DNA of 64,000 bases from Marinibacterium anthonyi (GTDB lineage: Bacteria > Pseudomonadota > Alphaproteobacteria > Rhodobacterales > Rhodobacteraceae): assembly GCA_003217735.2 (NCBI GenBank), contig CP031585.1:4513501-4577500 (forward strand). The letters are read 5' to 3'. A model generated the notes under the pieces. The model saw only the letters and a list, made by a program, of their open reading frames with translations, had not been told where the DNA came from and made no database searches. A program made the translations under genes and the position numbers. Shown one piece after another: positions 46,579 to 56,995 of the stretch; position 1 is the first letter of the stretch; the number at the start of each line of letters is the position of its first letter.

Positions 46579-47433
46579 ATGAACCTCGATCTCCTGCGTG
46601 ATTTCCTGTGCTGCGCCGAAACGTCCAGCCTGACCCGGGCCGCCGACCTGCGCAACACCACGCAATCCAACATCTCCAAGCGCCTGCGCGCGCTTGAGGA
46701 TCACCTGGGCCAGATCCTGATCGACCGGACCGCCCGGCCGATCGCCCTGACCCGGGCCGGGCAGGATTTCCTGCCCGTCGCGCGCCAGATCCTCTCCGAT
46801 CTCGACACGTTCCGCGGCCGCTCCGCGCCCTGGGCCGCCGCCGAGGGCGGTCTGTCGATCGTGATGCCCCACAGCGCATCGGTGTCGCTGTTCCCGCGGT
46901 TCAAGGAATGGCTCTCGCACCGGATCCCCGGCGTCACCTTCGCGCCCCGGATCGCCAATCACGACATGGCGGCCCATATGATCGCCCAGTCTCAGGTCGA
47001 CCTGGCCATCGTGACGCATCATCCGGACGTGCCCATCGACGACAGGTTCACCGTGTTCCGCGCCGCCGACATCGCCGAGGATCGCCTGGTCATGGTCGCC
47101 ACCCCCGCCGGGACGGACGGCGAAGCGATCCATGTCTCGCACGAGCTGACCTATATCGGGCGGATCTGGCGCGCGCTCCGGGATCCTTCGCTGGCGCCTC
47201 ACGAGGTCCAGCACGGCATGGCCGCCGACATCCGCGCCTATTGCCTTGCCGGGCGCGGCCGCGGGGTCCTGCCCGCCTCGCTGGTCGAGGCGGATATCGC
47301 AGCGGGCCGCCTGACCCTCTGCCCCCTCGGGCCGGACATGGCCTTCCGCGTCTCCCTCTACTGCGCCCCGCGCGCCCACCGCCACGCCAGGCGGGTCTGG
47401 TCGCTGTGCGACCAGGACAGGCCGCGCCTCTAA
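46579..47433 (+). CDS. LysR family transcriptional regulator
   Basis: 284 residues from ATG 46579. The N-terminal winged helix-turn-helix is FLCCAETSSLTRAADLRNTTQ (split over about 9-29) and SNISKRLRALEDHLGQILIDR. The effector domain begins near residue 90 with LSIVMPHSASVSLFPRFKEW. It is downstream of, and same-strand with, the beta-lactamase rather than divergent as in AmpR systems, so control of that gene is only a guess. Confidence 0.92.
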   Translation: MNLDLLRDFLCCAETSSLTRAADLRNTTQSNISKRLRALEDHLGQILIDRTARPIALTRAGQDFLPVARQILSDLDTFRGRSAPWAAAEGGLSIVMPHSASVSLFPRFKEWLSHRIPGVTFAPRIANHDMAAHMIAQSQVDLAIVTHHPDVPIDDRFTVFRAADIAEDRLVMVATPAGTDGEAIHVSHELTYIGRIWRALRDPSLAPHEVQHGMAADIRAYCLAGRGRGVLPASLVEADIAAGRLTLCPLGPDMAFRVSLYCAPRAHRHARRVWSLCDQDRPRL

Positions 47434-47517
47434 GCTCCGGGGCGCACCCGACCGACGCAAAGATGAACAGCCGGTAAATTCGCCGCTGTAACGCCTTGTA
47501 TTCATTGACCTCGAAAA

Positions 47518-47535
47518 TGTCCCACGCGTGGGACA
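47518..47535. promoter_or_regulatory. 18-base perfect palindrome, operator-like
   Basis: TGTCCCACGCGTGGGACA reads the same on both strands. It lies 85 bases after the LysR stop and just before the shared terminator. It may be a protein-binding site or part of an unannotated transcript. Confidence 0.5.
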
Positions 47536-47540
47536 ACGCA

Positions 47541-47570
47541 AAAAGCCCCCGGCCAGGGCCGGGGGCTTTT
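47541..47570. terminator. Bidirectional terminator (LysR gene / rplW)
   Basis: AAAAGCCCCCGGCC (47541-47554) pairs with GGCCGGGGGCTTTT (47557-47570). It has T-runs in both directions and serves the LysR gene and the rpsL-to-rplW transcript. Confidence 0.92.
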
Positions 47571-47584
47571 GCATGGATCGTTGG

Positions 47585-47611
47585 GTAGGATGGGTGAATC
47601 ACCCATCCTAC
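47585..47611. repeat. Single palindromic repeat after rplW
   Basis: GTAGGATGGGTGA (47585-47597) and TCACCCATCCTAC (47599-47611) form 13 perfect pairs with one central base. This is the most complete family member. It sits between the rplW stop and the terminator, the same layout as after rplP. Confidence 0.92.
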
Positions 47612-47618
47612 GGCCGGA

Positions 47619-47915
47619 TCACAGACCGGTGGTCACGTCGATCGTGTTGCCTTCTTCAAGCGTCACGTACGCCTTCTTGACGTCCTTCCGCTTGCCCAGC
47701 TGGCCGCGGAACCGCTTGACCTTGCCCTTGGTGACGGTGGTGTTGACCGCCTTCACCTTGACATTGAACAGCGCCTCGACCGCTTCCTTGATCTGCGGCT
47801 TGGTCGATTCAATGTCGACCTCGAAGACCACTGCGCCGAATTCCGAGGCCATGGTGGCCTTTTCGGTGATGATCGGCTTGCGGATCACGTCGTAATGTTC
47901 GGGTTTCGCCGTCAT
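47619..47915 (-). CDS. rplW: 50S ribosomal protein L23
   Basis: 98 residues: [38 protein letters not shown] and [20 protein letters not shown]. It is at the tunnel exit and docks trigger factor and SRP. It is the last gene before the first break in the S10 operon. The start overlaps the rplD stop by four bases. Confidence 0.98.
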   Translation of the reverse strand: MTAKPEHYDVIRKPIITEKATMASEFGAVVFEVDIESTKPQIKEAVEALFNVKVKAVNTTVTKGKVKRFRGQLGKRKDVKKAYVTLEEGNTIDVTTGL

Positions 47916-48529
47916 TTCAGTCGTGCCTCCAGGGCTTCGACACCCGCCTTCGTGATCACCAGGGTGTCACGGCGAAGGATGTCATACACGTTTGCACCCA
48001 TGCTCGGCAGGATATCGAGACCCTCGATGTTCTGCGCCGCGCGGGCGAAAGCTTCGTTCACGGCCGCACCATCGATGATCAGCGCGCGCTTCCAGCCGAG
48101 GTTCTTCAGCTGCTTGGCCAGAACCGAGGTCTTGCCTTCGGATTCGGCTGCCTCGATCACGACCAGTTCGCCGGCTTTCGCCTTGGCGGACAGGGCGTGA
48201 CGCAGGCCCAGCTTGCGGAACTTCTTGGGCAGCTCGTGCTCGTGGCTGCGCGGGGTCGGGCCCTTGTAGATACCACCCTTGCGGAAAATCGGCGCCTTGC
48301 GCGAGCCGTGGCGTGCGCCGCCCGTGCCCTTCTGGCGATAGATCTTCTTGGTCGAGTAGCTCACTTCCGAGCGCGTCTTGACCTTGTGGGTGCCCTGCTG
48401 CGCGCGCGCGCGCTGCCAGCGGACCACACGGTGCAGGATGTCGGCGCGCGGCTCGAGACCGAAGAGTTCGGCGTCGAGCTCGATGTCGCCGGCTTTCTCA
48501 CCGTCGAGCTTGATTACGTCGAGTTTCAT
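47912..48529 (-). CDS. rplD: 50S ribosomal protein L4
   Basis: 205 residues: [22 protein letters not shown] is the exit-tunnel loop and [21 protein letters not shown] follows (quoted in part). In E. coli L4 represses the S10 operon through its leader. The start overlaps the rplC stop by four bases. Confidence 0.98.
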   Translation of the reverse strand: MKLDVIKLDGEKAGDIELDAELFGLEPRADILHRVVRWQRARAQQGTHKVKTRSEVSYSTKKIYRQKGTGGARHGSRKAPIFRKGGIYKGPTPRSHEHELPKKFRKLGLRHALSAKAKAGELVVIEAAESEGKTSVLAKQLKNLGWKRALIIDGAAVNEAFARAAQNIEGLDILPSMGANVYDILRRDTLVITKAGVEALEARLK

Positions 48530-49260
48530 TCTTCACCCCCTTCGGCGGGCGCCTCTGCTGCCGGCGCTTCAGCGGCCGGAGCTGCACTTGCCTTGATGGC
48601 GGCCGGATGCGGCACACCGTCGGGCAGTTTCTTCTTCACGGCATCCTTGATGGTGACCCAGCCGCCCTTGGCGCCCGGAACAGCCCCCTTGATCATGATC
48701 AGACCGCGTTCGACATCGGTCTTCACGACTTCCAGGTTCTGCGTGGTCACACGGGCTGCACCCATGTGGCCGGCCATCTTCTTGCCCTTGAACACCTTGC
48801 CGGGGTCCTGACACTGACCGGTCGAACCATGCGACCGGTGCGAGATCGAGACACCGTGCGACGCGCGCAGGCCGCCGAAGTTGTGCCGCTTCATGGCACC
48901 GGCGAAACCCTTACCGATCGAGGTGCCCGAGACGTCCACTTTCTGGCCTTCCAGGAAGTGTTCGGCCGAGATTTCGGCACCCACGTCGATCAGGTTGTCC
49001 GCGGTGACACGGAACTCCACCAGCTTGCGCTTGGGTTCGACCTTCGAGGCGGCGAAATGACCGCGCATGGCCTTCGAGACCCGCTTGATCTTGGGCGAAC
49101 CCGCGCCAAGCTGAACGGCGGTGTAGCCGTCCTTTTCAGCAGTCCGCTGAGCCACGACCTGAAGGGCGTCCAGTTGCAGGACGGTGACGGGCACTTGCTT
49201 CCCGCTGTCAAGAAACAGCCGGGTCATGCCCACTTTCTTTGCGATAATACCAGAGCGCAT
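48526..49260 (-). CDS. rplC: 50S ribosomal protein L3 with acidic tail
   Basis: 244 residues, about 35 longer than E. coli L3. [20 protein letters not shown] and [20 protein letters not shown] with [16 protein letters not shown] are the core. The C-terminal extension is Ala/Pro/Glu-rich ([19 protein letters not shown]). Confidence 0.97.
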   Translation of the reverse strand: MRSGIIAKKVGMTRLFLDSGKQVPVTVLQLDALQVVAQRTAEKDGYTAVQLGAGSPKIKRVSKAMRGHFAASKVEPKRKLVEFRVTADNLIDVGAEISAEHFLEGQKVDVSGTSIGKGFAGAMKRHNFGGLRASHGVSISHRSHGSTGQCQDPGKVFKGKKMAGHMGAARVTTQNLEVVKTDVERGLIMIKGAVPGAKGGWVTIKDAVKKKLPDGVPHPAAIKASAAPAAEAPAAEAPAEGGEE

Positions 49261-49277
49261 ATGACTACTCCCTGATC

Positions 49278-49598
49278 TTACGACTGCAGCTTGATCTCGA
49301 CGTCCACGCCAGCGGCGAGGTCGAGCTTCATAAGCGCGTCAACGGTTTGCGGGGTCGGGTCCACGATGTCCAGCAGCCGCTTGTGCGTGCGGATCTCGAA
49401 CTGGTCGCGCGACTTCTTGTCGATGTGCGGGCCACGCAGAACGGTGAACTTCTCGATCTTGTTCGGCAGCGGGATCGGCCCGCGAACCTGTGCGCCGGTC
49501 CGCTTTGCGGTGTTCACGATCTCCTGGGTGCTGGCGTCCAGCACGCGGTAGTCGAACGCTTTCAACCGGATCCGGATGTTCTGGCTTTGAATTGCCAT
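49278..49598 (-). CDS. rpsJ: 30S ribosomal protein S10
   Basis: 106 residues: [39 protein letters not shown] and [24 protein letters not shown] split over its second half. S10 also partners NusB in antitermination. It follows tuf after 189 bases containing a hairpin. Confidence 0.98.
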   Translation of the reverse strand: MAIQSQNIRIRLKAFDYRVLDASTQEIVNTAKRTGAQVRGPIPLPNKIEKFTVLRGPHIDKKSRDQFEIRTHKRLLDIVDPTPQTVDALMKLDLAAGVDVEIKLQS

Positions 49599-49718
49599 GT
49601 CGCATTCCCCTTAAGTAGGGCGTTGCAGTTGAGAGGTGGCACGGGGGTCATTCCCCGCCCACATCGAACCATTTGTTGTTGGGGGCCGGTCCCGCAGGCT
49701 ACGGACCCCGAAAACTTT

Positions 49719-49742
49719 GACGCGCGGGGTGAACCGCGCGTC
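49719..49742 (-). terminator. Attenuator-like hairpin between tuf and rpsJ
   Basis: GACGCGCGG (49719-49727) pairs with CCGCGCGTC (49734-49742), six-base loop; on the minus strand AAAGTTTTC follows. It could reduce read-through from the abundant tuf message into the S10 segment. Confidence 0.55.
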
Positions 49743-49787
49743 AGAAACACTTGGCGAACGGGCGTTACCGCCCGCCCTGCTCCCGGA

Positions 49788-50963
<1,176 letters not shown>

Positions 50964-50986
50964 GATGGCCTCCTGTCATTCGGGTC

Positions 50987-51039
50987 GGCGGGGTGAACCC
51001 CGCCCTACAAGTGATGGGTAGGGCGGGGTAAACCCCGCC
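50987..51039. repeat. REPIN-like inverted doublet between fusA and tuf
   Basis: Stem 1: GGCGGGGT (50987-50994) with ACCCCGCC (50997-51004), followed by CTAC. Stem 2, preceded by GTAG: GGCGGGGT (51022-51029) with ACCCCGCC (51032-51039). The two halves are inverted copies. It occupies nearly all of the 83-base gap. Confidence 0.9.
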
Positions 51040-51046
51040 ACCCGGA

Positions 51047-53170
51047 TTACGCGTATTTCGCCTGGATCTCGTCGCTGATGTTCTGCGGGACCGGGTCGTA
51101 GTGATCGAACTGCATCGTGAACTGCGCACGGCCCGAGGACATCGAGCGCAGCGTGTTGATGTAGCCGAACATGTTGGCCAGCGGCACGAACACGTTGATC
51201 GCGATCGCGTTGCCGCGATTTTCCTGGCCGGTCACCTGGCCACGACGCGACGTCAGGTCGCCGATGATGCCGCCGGTGTATTCTTCCGGCGTGATCACTT
51301 CGACTTTCATGATCGGTTCGAGCAGTTTCGCACCGGCCTTGCGCAGACCTTCACGCATGCACATCCGTGCGGCGATCTCGAAGGCCAGGACCGAGGAGTC
51401 CACGTCGTGGAACTTGCCGTCGATCAGCGCGACCTTGAAGTCGATCACCGGGAAGCCTGCCAGCGGACCGGAGTCCATGACCGACTTGATGCCCTTTTCG
51501 ACGCCCGGAATGTATTCCTTCGGAACCGAACCGCCCACGATCTTGCTCGAGAACGAATAGCCTTCGCCCGGCTCTGTCGGCGAGATGACCAGCTTGACCT
51601 CGGCGAACTGACCCGAACCACCCGACTGCTTCTTGTGGGTGTAGGTGTGTTCGATCTCGTGACCGATGGTCTCGCGATACGCCACCTGCGGCGCACCGAT
51701 GTTGGCCTCGACCTTGAACTCGCGCCGCAGACGATCGACCAGGATGTCCAGGTGAAGTTCGCCCATGCCCTTCATGATGGTCTGGCCCGATTCCTGATCG
51801 GTTTCGACGCGGAAGGACGGATCTTCGGCTGCCAGACGGGCAAGGCCGGCCGACATTTTTTCCTGGTCGCCCTTGGTCTTGGGCTCGACCGCGATCTCGA
51901 TGACCGGATCCGGGAACGTCATGGTTTCCAGGACGACCGGGTCGTTCTTGGCGCACAGCGTGTCACCCGTGGTGGTGTTCTTCAGGCCACCCAGGGCGAT
52001 GATGTCGCCGGCAAAGGCTTCATCGATCTCTTCGCGGTTGTTCGAATGCATCATCATCATCCGGCCAACACGCTCGTTGTTGCCCTTGGTCGAATTCAGC
52101 ATCGTGTCGCCCTTGGCGAGCTTGCCCGAATAGATCCGCACGAAGGTCAACGAGCCCACGAAGGGGTCGTTCATGATCTTGAACGCCAGGCCTGCGAACG
52201 GCATGTCGTCATCGGCCCGGCGCGCGATGTTGCGGGTTTCTTCCTCGTCACCGGGGCGGAAGCCCATGTAGTCGACCACGTCGAGCGGGCTCGGCAGATA
52301 GTCGATCACGGCGTTCAGAAGCGGCTGGACGCCCTTGTTCTTGAACGCCGAGCCACCCAGCATCGGAACGAAGGCCATCTCGAGGCAGCCCTTGCGCAGC
52401 AGCTTGCGCAGGGTGTCGATGTCGGGCTCTTCGCCTTCCAGGTAGGCTTCCATCGCCGTGTCGTCCATTTCGACGGCGGCTTCGATCATGGTGTTGCGCC
52501 ATTCGTCGGCCTGATCCTGCAGCTCGGGACGGATGTCCTCAAGCGTCCAGGTCGCACCGAGGTCGTCGCCCTTCCACAGCCATTCCTTCATCAGCACGAG
52601 GTCGAGCAGGCCTTCCAGCTCGGTCTCGGCGCCGATCGGGATCGCGACGGGGATGGCACGTGCGCCGGTCCGTTCTTCGATCATCTTGTGGCAGTTGAAG
52701 AAGTCCGCGCCGATCTTGTCCATCTTGTTGACGAAGACGATGCGCGGAACCTTGTAGCGGTCAGCCTGACGCCACACGGTTTCGGTCTGGGGTTCGACAC
52801 CCGCGTTGGCATCCAGCACGCAGACAGCACCGTCAAGCACGGCCAGCGAACGTTCGACTTCGATGGTGAAGTCGACGTGACCGGGGGTGTCGATGATGTT
52901 GAAGCGGTACTTGGTGTCCGAAGTGCCTTCGGCGGTCGGCTCTTCCTGGCGCTGCCAGAAAGTCGTCGTCGCAGCCGAAGTGATCGTGATGCCGCGTTCC
53001 TGTTCCTGCTCCATCCAGTCCATGGTGGCCGCACCGTCGTGCACCTCACCGATGTTGTGGGATTTGCCGGTATAGAACAGGATGCGCTCCGACGTCGTGG
53101 TCTTGCCGGCGTCGATATGCGCCATGATCCCGAAGTTGCGGTAGCGTTGAAGCGGATAGTCGCGTGCCAT
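51047..53170 (-). CDS. fusA: Elongation factor G
   Basis: 707 residues. The GTPase domain shows [39 protein letters not shown] and [10 protein letters not shown]; domain IV has [15 protein letters not shown], and [20 protein letters not shown] lies in domain V. It drives translocation and ribosome recycling. It starts 20 bases after rpsG. Confidence 0.99.
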   Translation of the reverse strand: MARDYPLQRYRNFGIMAHIDAGKTTTSERILFYTGKSHNIGEVHDGAATMDWMEQEQERGITITSAATTTFWQRQEEPTAEGTSDTKYRFNIIDTPGHVDFTIEVERSLAVLDGAVCVLDANAGVEPQTETVWRQADRYKVPRIVFVNKMDKIGADFFNCHKMIEERTGARAIPVAIPIGAETELEGLLDLVLMKEWLWKGDDLGATWTLEDIRPELQDQADEWRNTMIEAAVEMDDTAMEAYLEGEEPDIDTLRKLLRKGCLEMAFVPMLGGSAFKNKGVQPLLNAVIDYLPSPLDVVDYMGFRPGDEEETRNIARRADDDMPFAGLAFKIMNDPFVGSLTFVRIYSGKLAKGDTMLNSTKGNNERVGRMMMMHSNNREEIDEAFAGDIIALGGLKNTTTGDTLCAKNDPVVLETMTFPDPVIEIAVEPKTKGDQEKMSAGLARLAAEDPSFRVETDQESGQTIMKGMGELHLDILVDRLRREFKVEANIGAPQVAYRETIGHEIEHTYTHKKQSGGSGQFAEVKLVISPTEPGEGYSFSSKIVGGSVPKEYIPGVEKGIKSVMDSGPLAGFPVIDFKVALIDGKFHDVDSSVLAFEIAARMCMREGLRKAGAKLLEPIMKVEVITPEEYTGGIIGDLTSRRGQVTGQENRGNAIAINVFVPLANMFGYINTLRSMSSGRAQFTMQFDHYDPVPQNISDEIQAKYA

Positions 53171-53190
53171 GGTGTCGAACCTTTTAGGGG

Positions 53191-53661
53191 TTACCAGCGA
53201 TAGTGCGAGAAGGCCTTGTTGGCCTCTGCCATCTTGTGGGTGTCTTCGCGCTTCTTCACGGCCGAACCACGGGACTGCACTGCGTCCAGCAACTCGCCTG
53301 CAAGGCGCTCTTCCATCGTGTTCTCGTTCCGGGCGCGCGACGCGTTGATCAGCCAGCGGATGGCCAGAGCTTCACGGCGCTCGGGGCGCACTTCGACGGG
53401 CACCTGGTAGGTGGCACCACCGACACGGCGCGAGCGGACCTCGACCGACGGTTTGATATTGTCGAGCGCTTCGTGGAAAACTTCCACGGGCGCACGTTTC
53501 ACGCGGTTCTCGATACGGTCGAGAGCGTTGTACACGATGCGTTCGGCGGCAGATTTCTTGCCGTCGTACATCAGGTTGTTCATGAACTTCGTCAGAATGC
53601 GGTCGCCATATTTGGCGTCCGGCAAAACTTCGCGTTTTTCGGCGGCGTGACGGCGGGACAT
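53191..53661 (-). CDS. rpsG: 30S ribosomal protein S7
   Basis: 156 residues: [25 protein letters not shown]-equivalent [14 protein letters not shown], and [20 protein letters not shown]. It assembles the small-subunit head and in E. coli represses the str operon. It starts 12 bases after rpsL. Confidence 0.98.
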   Translation of the reverse strand: MSRRHAAEKREVLPDAKYGDRILTKFMNNLMYDGKKSAAERIVYNALDRIENRVKRAPVEVFHEALDNIKPSVEVRSRRVGGATYQVPVEVRPERREALAIRWLINASRARNENTMEERLAGELLDAVQSRGSAVKKREDTHKMAEANKAFSHYRW

Positions 53662-53673
53662 ATCCTAATCCTC

Positions 53674-54045
53674 TTACTTCGGACGCTTCGCGCCGTACTT
53701 CGAACGGCGTTGTTTACGGTCCTTGACGCCCTGGGTATCCAGGACACCGCGCAGAATGTGGTAACGGACACCCGGAAGGTCTTTCACACGACCGCCGCGG
53801 ATGAGCACGACCGAGTGCTCCTGCAGGTTGTGGCTTTCACCCGGAATGTAGCTGATCACCTCGAAGCCGTTGGTGAGCCGCACCTTGGCCACCTTCCGCA
53901 TTGCCGAGTTCGGCTTCTTCGGGGTGGTGGTATAGACCCGCGTGCAGACGCCGCGTTTCTGCGGGCACTGCTCGAGGTGCATGGACTTGGAGCGTTTCAC
54001 TTTGGGCTGCCGCGGTTTGCGGATCAGCTGTTGGATCGTTGGCAT
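53674..54045 (-). CDS. rpsL: 30S ribosomal protein S12
   Basis: 123 residues from ATG 54045 ([15 protein letters not shown]). [14 protein letters not shown] keeps the Lys residues (43, 44) and [13 protein letters not shown] keeps Lys88, so the common streptomycin-resistance changes are absent. The longer in-frame upstream extension is rejected. It is first gene of the str operon, with a promoter about 250 bases upstream. Confidence 0.98.
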   Translation of the reverse strand: MPTIQQLIRKPRQPKVKRSKSMHLEQCPQKRGVCTRVYTTTPKKPNSAMRKVAKVRLTNGFEVISYIPGESHNLQEHSVVLIRGGRVKDLPGVRYHILRGVLDTQGVKDRKQRRSKYGAKRPK

Positions 54046-54406
54046 TCCGGTTTCTTCCCCGTATTCGCAACACACATGTCTGCACGCGCGTGCGTGCGGT
54101 TCGTTCAAGCAAGGCGCCTGGATTGCCCAAATCTGGTGAGCTATCGCAAAAGCGCAACGACCGCATGCGACCCCTGCTTGATGGGCCGACGCGGCGGGTT
54201 TCCAGAGGATCGGGCCTTGAAGGGCCGGATCGTGACCTCGGCAGTACTGAAGCCGGCCGCGTGCCAAGAGGGCCCCGCGCCGGGATAGCGGGCACATATA
54301 GGGAGTCGGGGGGGCTGTCAACACCCGCCCCCGGTTGCAGTACCCCTGCCACACTGTAATGCTGGGTCGGACGCGGGGTCATTAACCGAAGGTGAGGCGG
54401 ATTACC
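54046..54406. other. 361-base divergent gap: str operon leader and promoter
   Basis: No ORF is supported. It contains the strong minus-strand promoter candidate at 54293-54321 and a leader of about 240 bases before rpsL that could hold regulatory structure. The plus-strand glycosyltransferase gene starts at 54407, with AAGGTGAGG as its ribosome binding site. Confidence 0.5.
54293..54321 (-). promoter_or_regulatory. Promoter of the str operon (rpsL onward)
   Basis: Minus strand consensus TTGACA (54321-54316), 17 bases, TATGTG (54298-54293). An overlapping TATATG at 15-base spacing is also possible. This is the best sigma-70-type match in the window, as expected for a highly expressed operon. 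Confidence 0.65.
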
Positions 54407-55231
54407 ATGCAGGTCATCGGATTGTGCCGGTTTTCCTATCCGGCCGAAGGCGGCTTTCAGGTCGAGCATGAAAGCCTGCAGGACAGAATCGACTATCTTT
54501 ATGCCCCTGCCCGGCTGGAGGAGCGTTTCCGCACGTTCGAGGCCTTTACCCTGCCCCCGCTGCGCGCCCAGACCGACGGGGATTTCACCTTCCTGGTCGT
54601 GGTCGGCGACACCCTGCCCGCCCGCTACCGCGACCGGCTCGAGGCGCTGCTGGCCGATATCCCCCAGGCCCAGATCCGCACCTATCCGCCCGGCCCCCAC
54701 CGCCAGGTCATGCAGGACGCGATCAACACCATCCGCAAGCCCAAGGGGCCGTCGCTGCAGTTCCGCATGGACGACGACGATGCCGTGGCCGTCACCTACG
54801 TGGAAAAGCTGCGCGAGGCCGCGCGTGACGTGCGTGGCCTGCTGCGCAATCACCGCCATATCGCGATCGACTTCAACCAGGGCTACATCGCCCGCCCCGG
54901 CCCCGACGGGATTGCCGCCGCGCCTACCCAGCAGCCCTATACCACCGCCGCGCTGGCGGTGATGTTCCGGCCCGGCGTGCAACTGACGGTGATGAACTTT
55001 GCCCATGCCAAGGTCGGGCGGCGCATGCCCACCGTCACGTTCTCGGGCGAGGACATGCTGATCCGCGGCCACAACGACTTCAACGATTCCCGCCAGAAGG
55101 ACGGGGTGAAGCCGGTGACCCTGACACCGCTCGACAGCGCCGGAGAGCTGCATTTCAGCGCCACATACAATATCGACGCCGACCAGGTGCGCGCGCTTTA
55201 CGCGCCCTCCCTGACCGCCTTTTCGCGGTAA
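54407..55231 (+). CDS. Putative rhamnosyltransferase family glycosyltransferase (PF11316-like), copy 1
   Basis: 274 residues from ATG 54407. MQVIGLCRFSYP starts a GT-A-like fold; LQFRMDDDDAV (Asp122-Asp125) is the DxD-type metal/nucleotide-sugar site; DFTFLVVVGDTLPARYRDRL is the family block before it. The sugar donor and acceptor are unknown. A paralogue lies 0.8 kb away on the opposite strand. Its 3' end overlaps the exporter gene by 34 bases, tail to tail. Confidence 0.82.
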   Translation: MQVIGLCRFSYPAEGGFQVEHESLQDRIDYLYAPARLEERFRTFEAFTLPPLRAQTDGDFTFLVVVGDTLPARYRDRLEALLADIPQAQIRTYPPGPHRQVMQDAINTIRKPKGPSLQFRMDDDDAVAVTYVEKLREAARDVRGLLRNHRHIAIDFNQGYIARPGPDGIAAAPTQQPYTTAALAVMFRPGVQLTVMNFAHAKVGRRMPTVTFSGEDMLIRGHNDFNDSRQKDGVKPVTLTPLDSAGELHFSATYNIDADQVRALYAPSLTAFSR

Positions 55232-56067
55232 AGCGTGAACAGCCCCGATCCCACCACGATTGCCGCGCCCAGCAAGGTCAGCGACGTCGGCCAGTCGCCG
55301 AACATGATGTAGCCCAGGATCAGCGCGACCAGCAGGCTGGTATAGCGGAAGGGCGCGACGAACGACACTTCGCCGACCCGCATGGTCATGACGCTCAGCA
55401 GGTAGCCGGCCATCACGAACACCGACGATCCGGTGATCATCCCCCAGTTCCCGGCGGACATCGGGACCCAGGTTGTCCCGATGGTGGCCAGGCCCGCGCA
55501 AACCCCGACCGAGATCGCACCGACCAGCGACACCGACATCGAACTTACATGCGCAGAGATCCGGCGCACCACCAGGTCGCGCAGGGTGACGCAGGCGACG
55601 GCGGCCAGGGCATAAAGCGCGTGAATGGAAAACCCGTCCGGCCCCGGACGCACGATCAGCAGCATGCCGCAGAAGCCGACGCATATCGCCGTGATCCGGC
55701 GCCAGCCGACAGGGTCGCGAAAGAAGATCGCGGCGCCGGCGGTGACGGTCAGGGGCAGCGCCTGCAGCACCGCGCTGACATTGGCCATGGGCATGTTCAG
55801 CAGCGCCGTCAGGAACAGGTAGGCGGCGGCGACCTCGCACAGGCTGCGGATGCCGATCAGCCACCAGTCCCTGCGCGAGAACCGAAAGTCCAGCATCCCC
55901 AGCGACAGCGCCAGGCCCAGCATCATCAGCGACGACAGCGCCCCGCGCAACGTGAGGATCTGCATCAGGGGAAGGTCGACGCCGACAGCTTTCACCATGG
56001 CATCGTTGACGGTGAAGGACGTCATGCCGCCCATCATCAATAACGCGCCGCGGAAGTTGGGTGACAT
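55198..56067 (-). CDS. DMT superfamily (EamA) transporter
   Basis: 289 residues, ten membrane helices in two EamA repeats. GALLMMGGMTSFTVNDAMVKAV opens repeat 1 (quoted in part) and PFRYTSLLVALILGYIMFGDWP is the hallmark of repeat 2. It likely exports a small metabolite. It lies two bases after glycosyltransferase copy 2, so the two are co-transcribed. Confidence 0.9.
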   Translation of the reverse strand: MSPNFRGALLMMGGMTSFTVNDAMVKAVGVDLPLMQILTLRGALSSLMMLGLALSLGMLDFRFSRRDWWLIGIRSLCEVAAAYLFLTALLNMPMANVSAVLQALPLTVTAGAAIFFRDPVGWRRITAICVGFCGMLLIVRPGPDGFSIHALYALAAVACVTLRDLVVRRISAHVSSMSVSLVGAISVGVCAGLATIGTTWVPMSAGNWGMITGSSVFVMAGYLLSVMTMRVGEVSFVAPFRYTSLLVALILGYIMFGDWPTSLTLLGAAIVVGSGLFTLYREKAVREGA

Positions 56068-56069
56068 TG

Positions 56070-56879
56070 TCAGATGTCTTTCAGGTCGGAGAGAGTGACT
56101 CCGAAGTTCTTCTTCAGGGATTTTTCGATCCGCGCCGGCTGCATGCGATGGGTCAGGCCCATCTGTGTCGGGTTCGACTTGTTGTCGCCGTGGATGGTGC
56201 GGATGAAGGCCGGCACCGAGATATCGGAATAGGTGGTATAGTGCTGCGCCAGCTTGCGGTGCACGTAGCGGTACGGGTTGCGGTGATAGTCCACCGGCGC
56301 CAGCAGGGTCGTCCCCGTCGACAGCGGCGCACGTTCCGAGGCGTCGAAGACCTCGTTTTCCCCGCCCTCGATCCGCCGGACATAGAAACCGCGGTTGTTG
56401 GCGATGATCGTCGGCGTCCTGGGATCCTGAAGCGCCAGAAGCCCCTTGGCCCGCTTCCGGGTGCGCGCGATGAAATTCACGTCGACCGCGTCGTCATCGT
56501 CCAGCCGGAACAGCGCCTTGTGCGTGGCATCGCCCAGGTCGATGGAATTGTAACCGTCCTTGAGCAACGCATAATGGTTGTCCGTCCCCACCGCCCGCAG
56601 GTGCAGGTGGTCGTGCGGCGCCAGCAGCGCCTCAAGCCGGGCGCGGTATTCGGGCGGCAGGCGGTCTCCGGTCAGGATGACACAGTCGAACCTTGTGTCG
56701 GTCTGGTTCACCAGCGACGGCAGGCAGAGCCTTTCGAACAGGTGGAACCGCAGCGCCATCCGGTCCGGCGACCAGATATGCGCCGCGATCTCGTCAAGGG
56801 TGGGGAAGCGTTCGGAATAATAGGTCGGGGTCAGAACGGAAAACCTGAGAAGCCCGATGATCCTGATCCGCTGCGCCAT
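56070..56879 (-). CDS. Putative rhamnosyltransferase family glycosyltransferase (PF11316-like), copy 2
   Basis: 269 residues from ATG 56879; the longer in-frame region upstream is non-coding. MAQRIRIIGLLRFSV, FDCVILTGDRLPPEYRARLEAL (in part) and ALFRLDDDDAVD (Asp127-Asp130) align with copy 1 in order and spacing. The C-terminal half is different (NPYRYVHRKLAQHYTTYSD), so acceptors may differ. Confidence 0.82.
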   Translation of the reverse strand: MAQRIRIIGLLRFSVLTPTYYSERFPTLDEIAAHIWSPDRMALRFHLFERLCLPSLVNQTDTRFDCVILTGDRLPPEYRARLEALLAPHDHLHLRAVGTDNHYALLKDGYNSIDLGDATHKALFRLDDDDAVDVNFIARTRKRAKGLLALQDPRTPTIIANNRGFYVRRIEGGENEVFDASERAPLSTGTTLLAPVDYHRNPYRYVHRKLAQHYTTYSDISVPAFIRTIHGDNKSNPTQMGLTHRMQPARIEKSLKKNFGVTLSDLKDI

Positions 56880-56995
56880 GGGTATCCTCCTTGCCCGTCG
56901 CGGCACAGAACACAAGGCGCCGCGATTTGGAAAGCCCCAAAGCGGCGACTGCGGCAGGACATTGCGAAAACCGCAATGGTCCGCAGTGACTGCCG

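Noticed and set aside
51101-53203. 700-codon plus-strand frame opposite fusA
   Set aside because: Shadow of fusA; no ribosome binding site, and composition typical of antisense to GC-rich genes.
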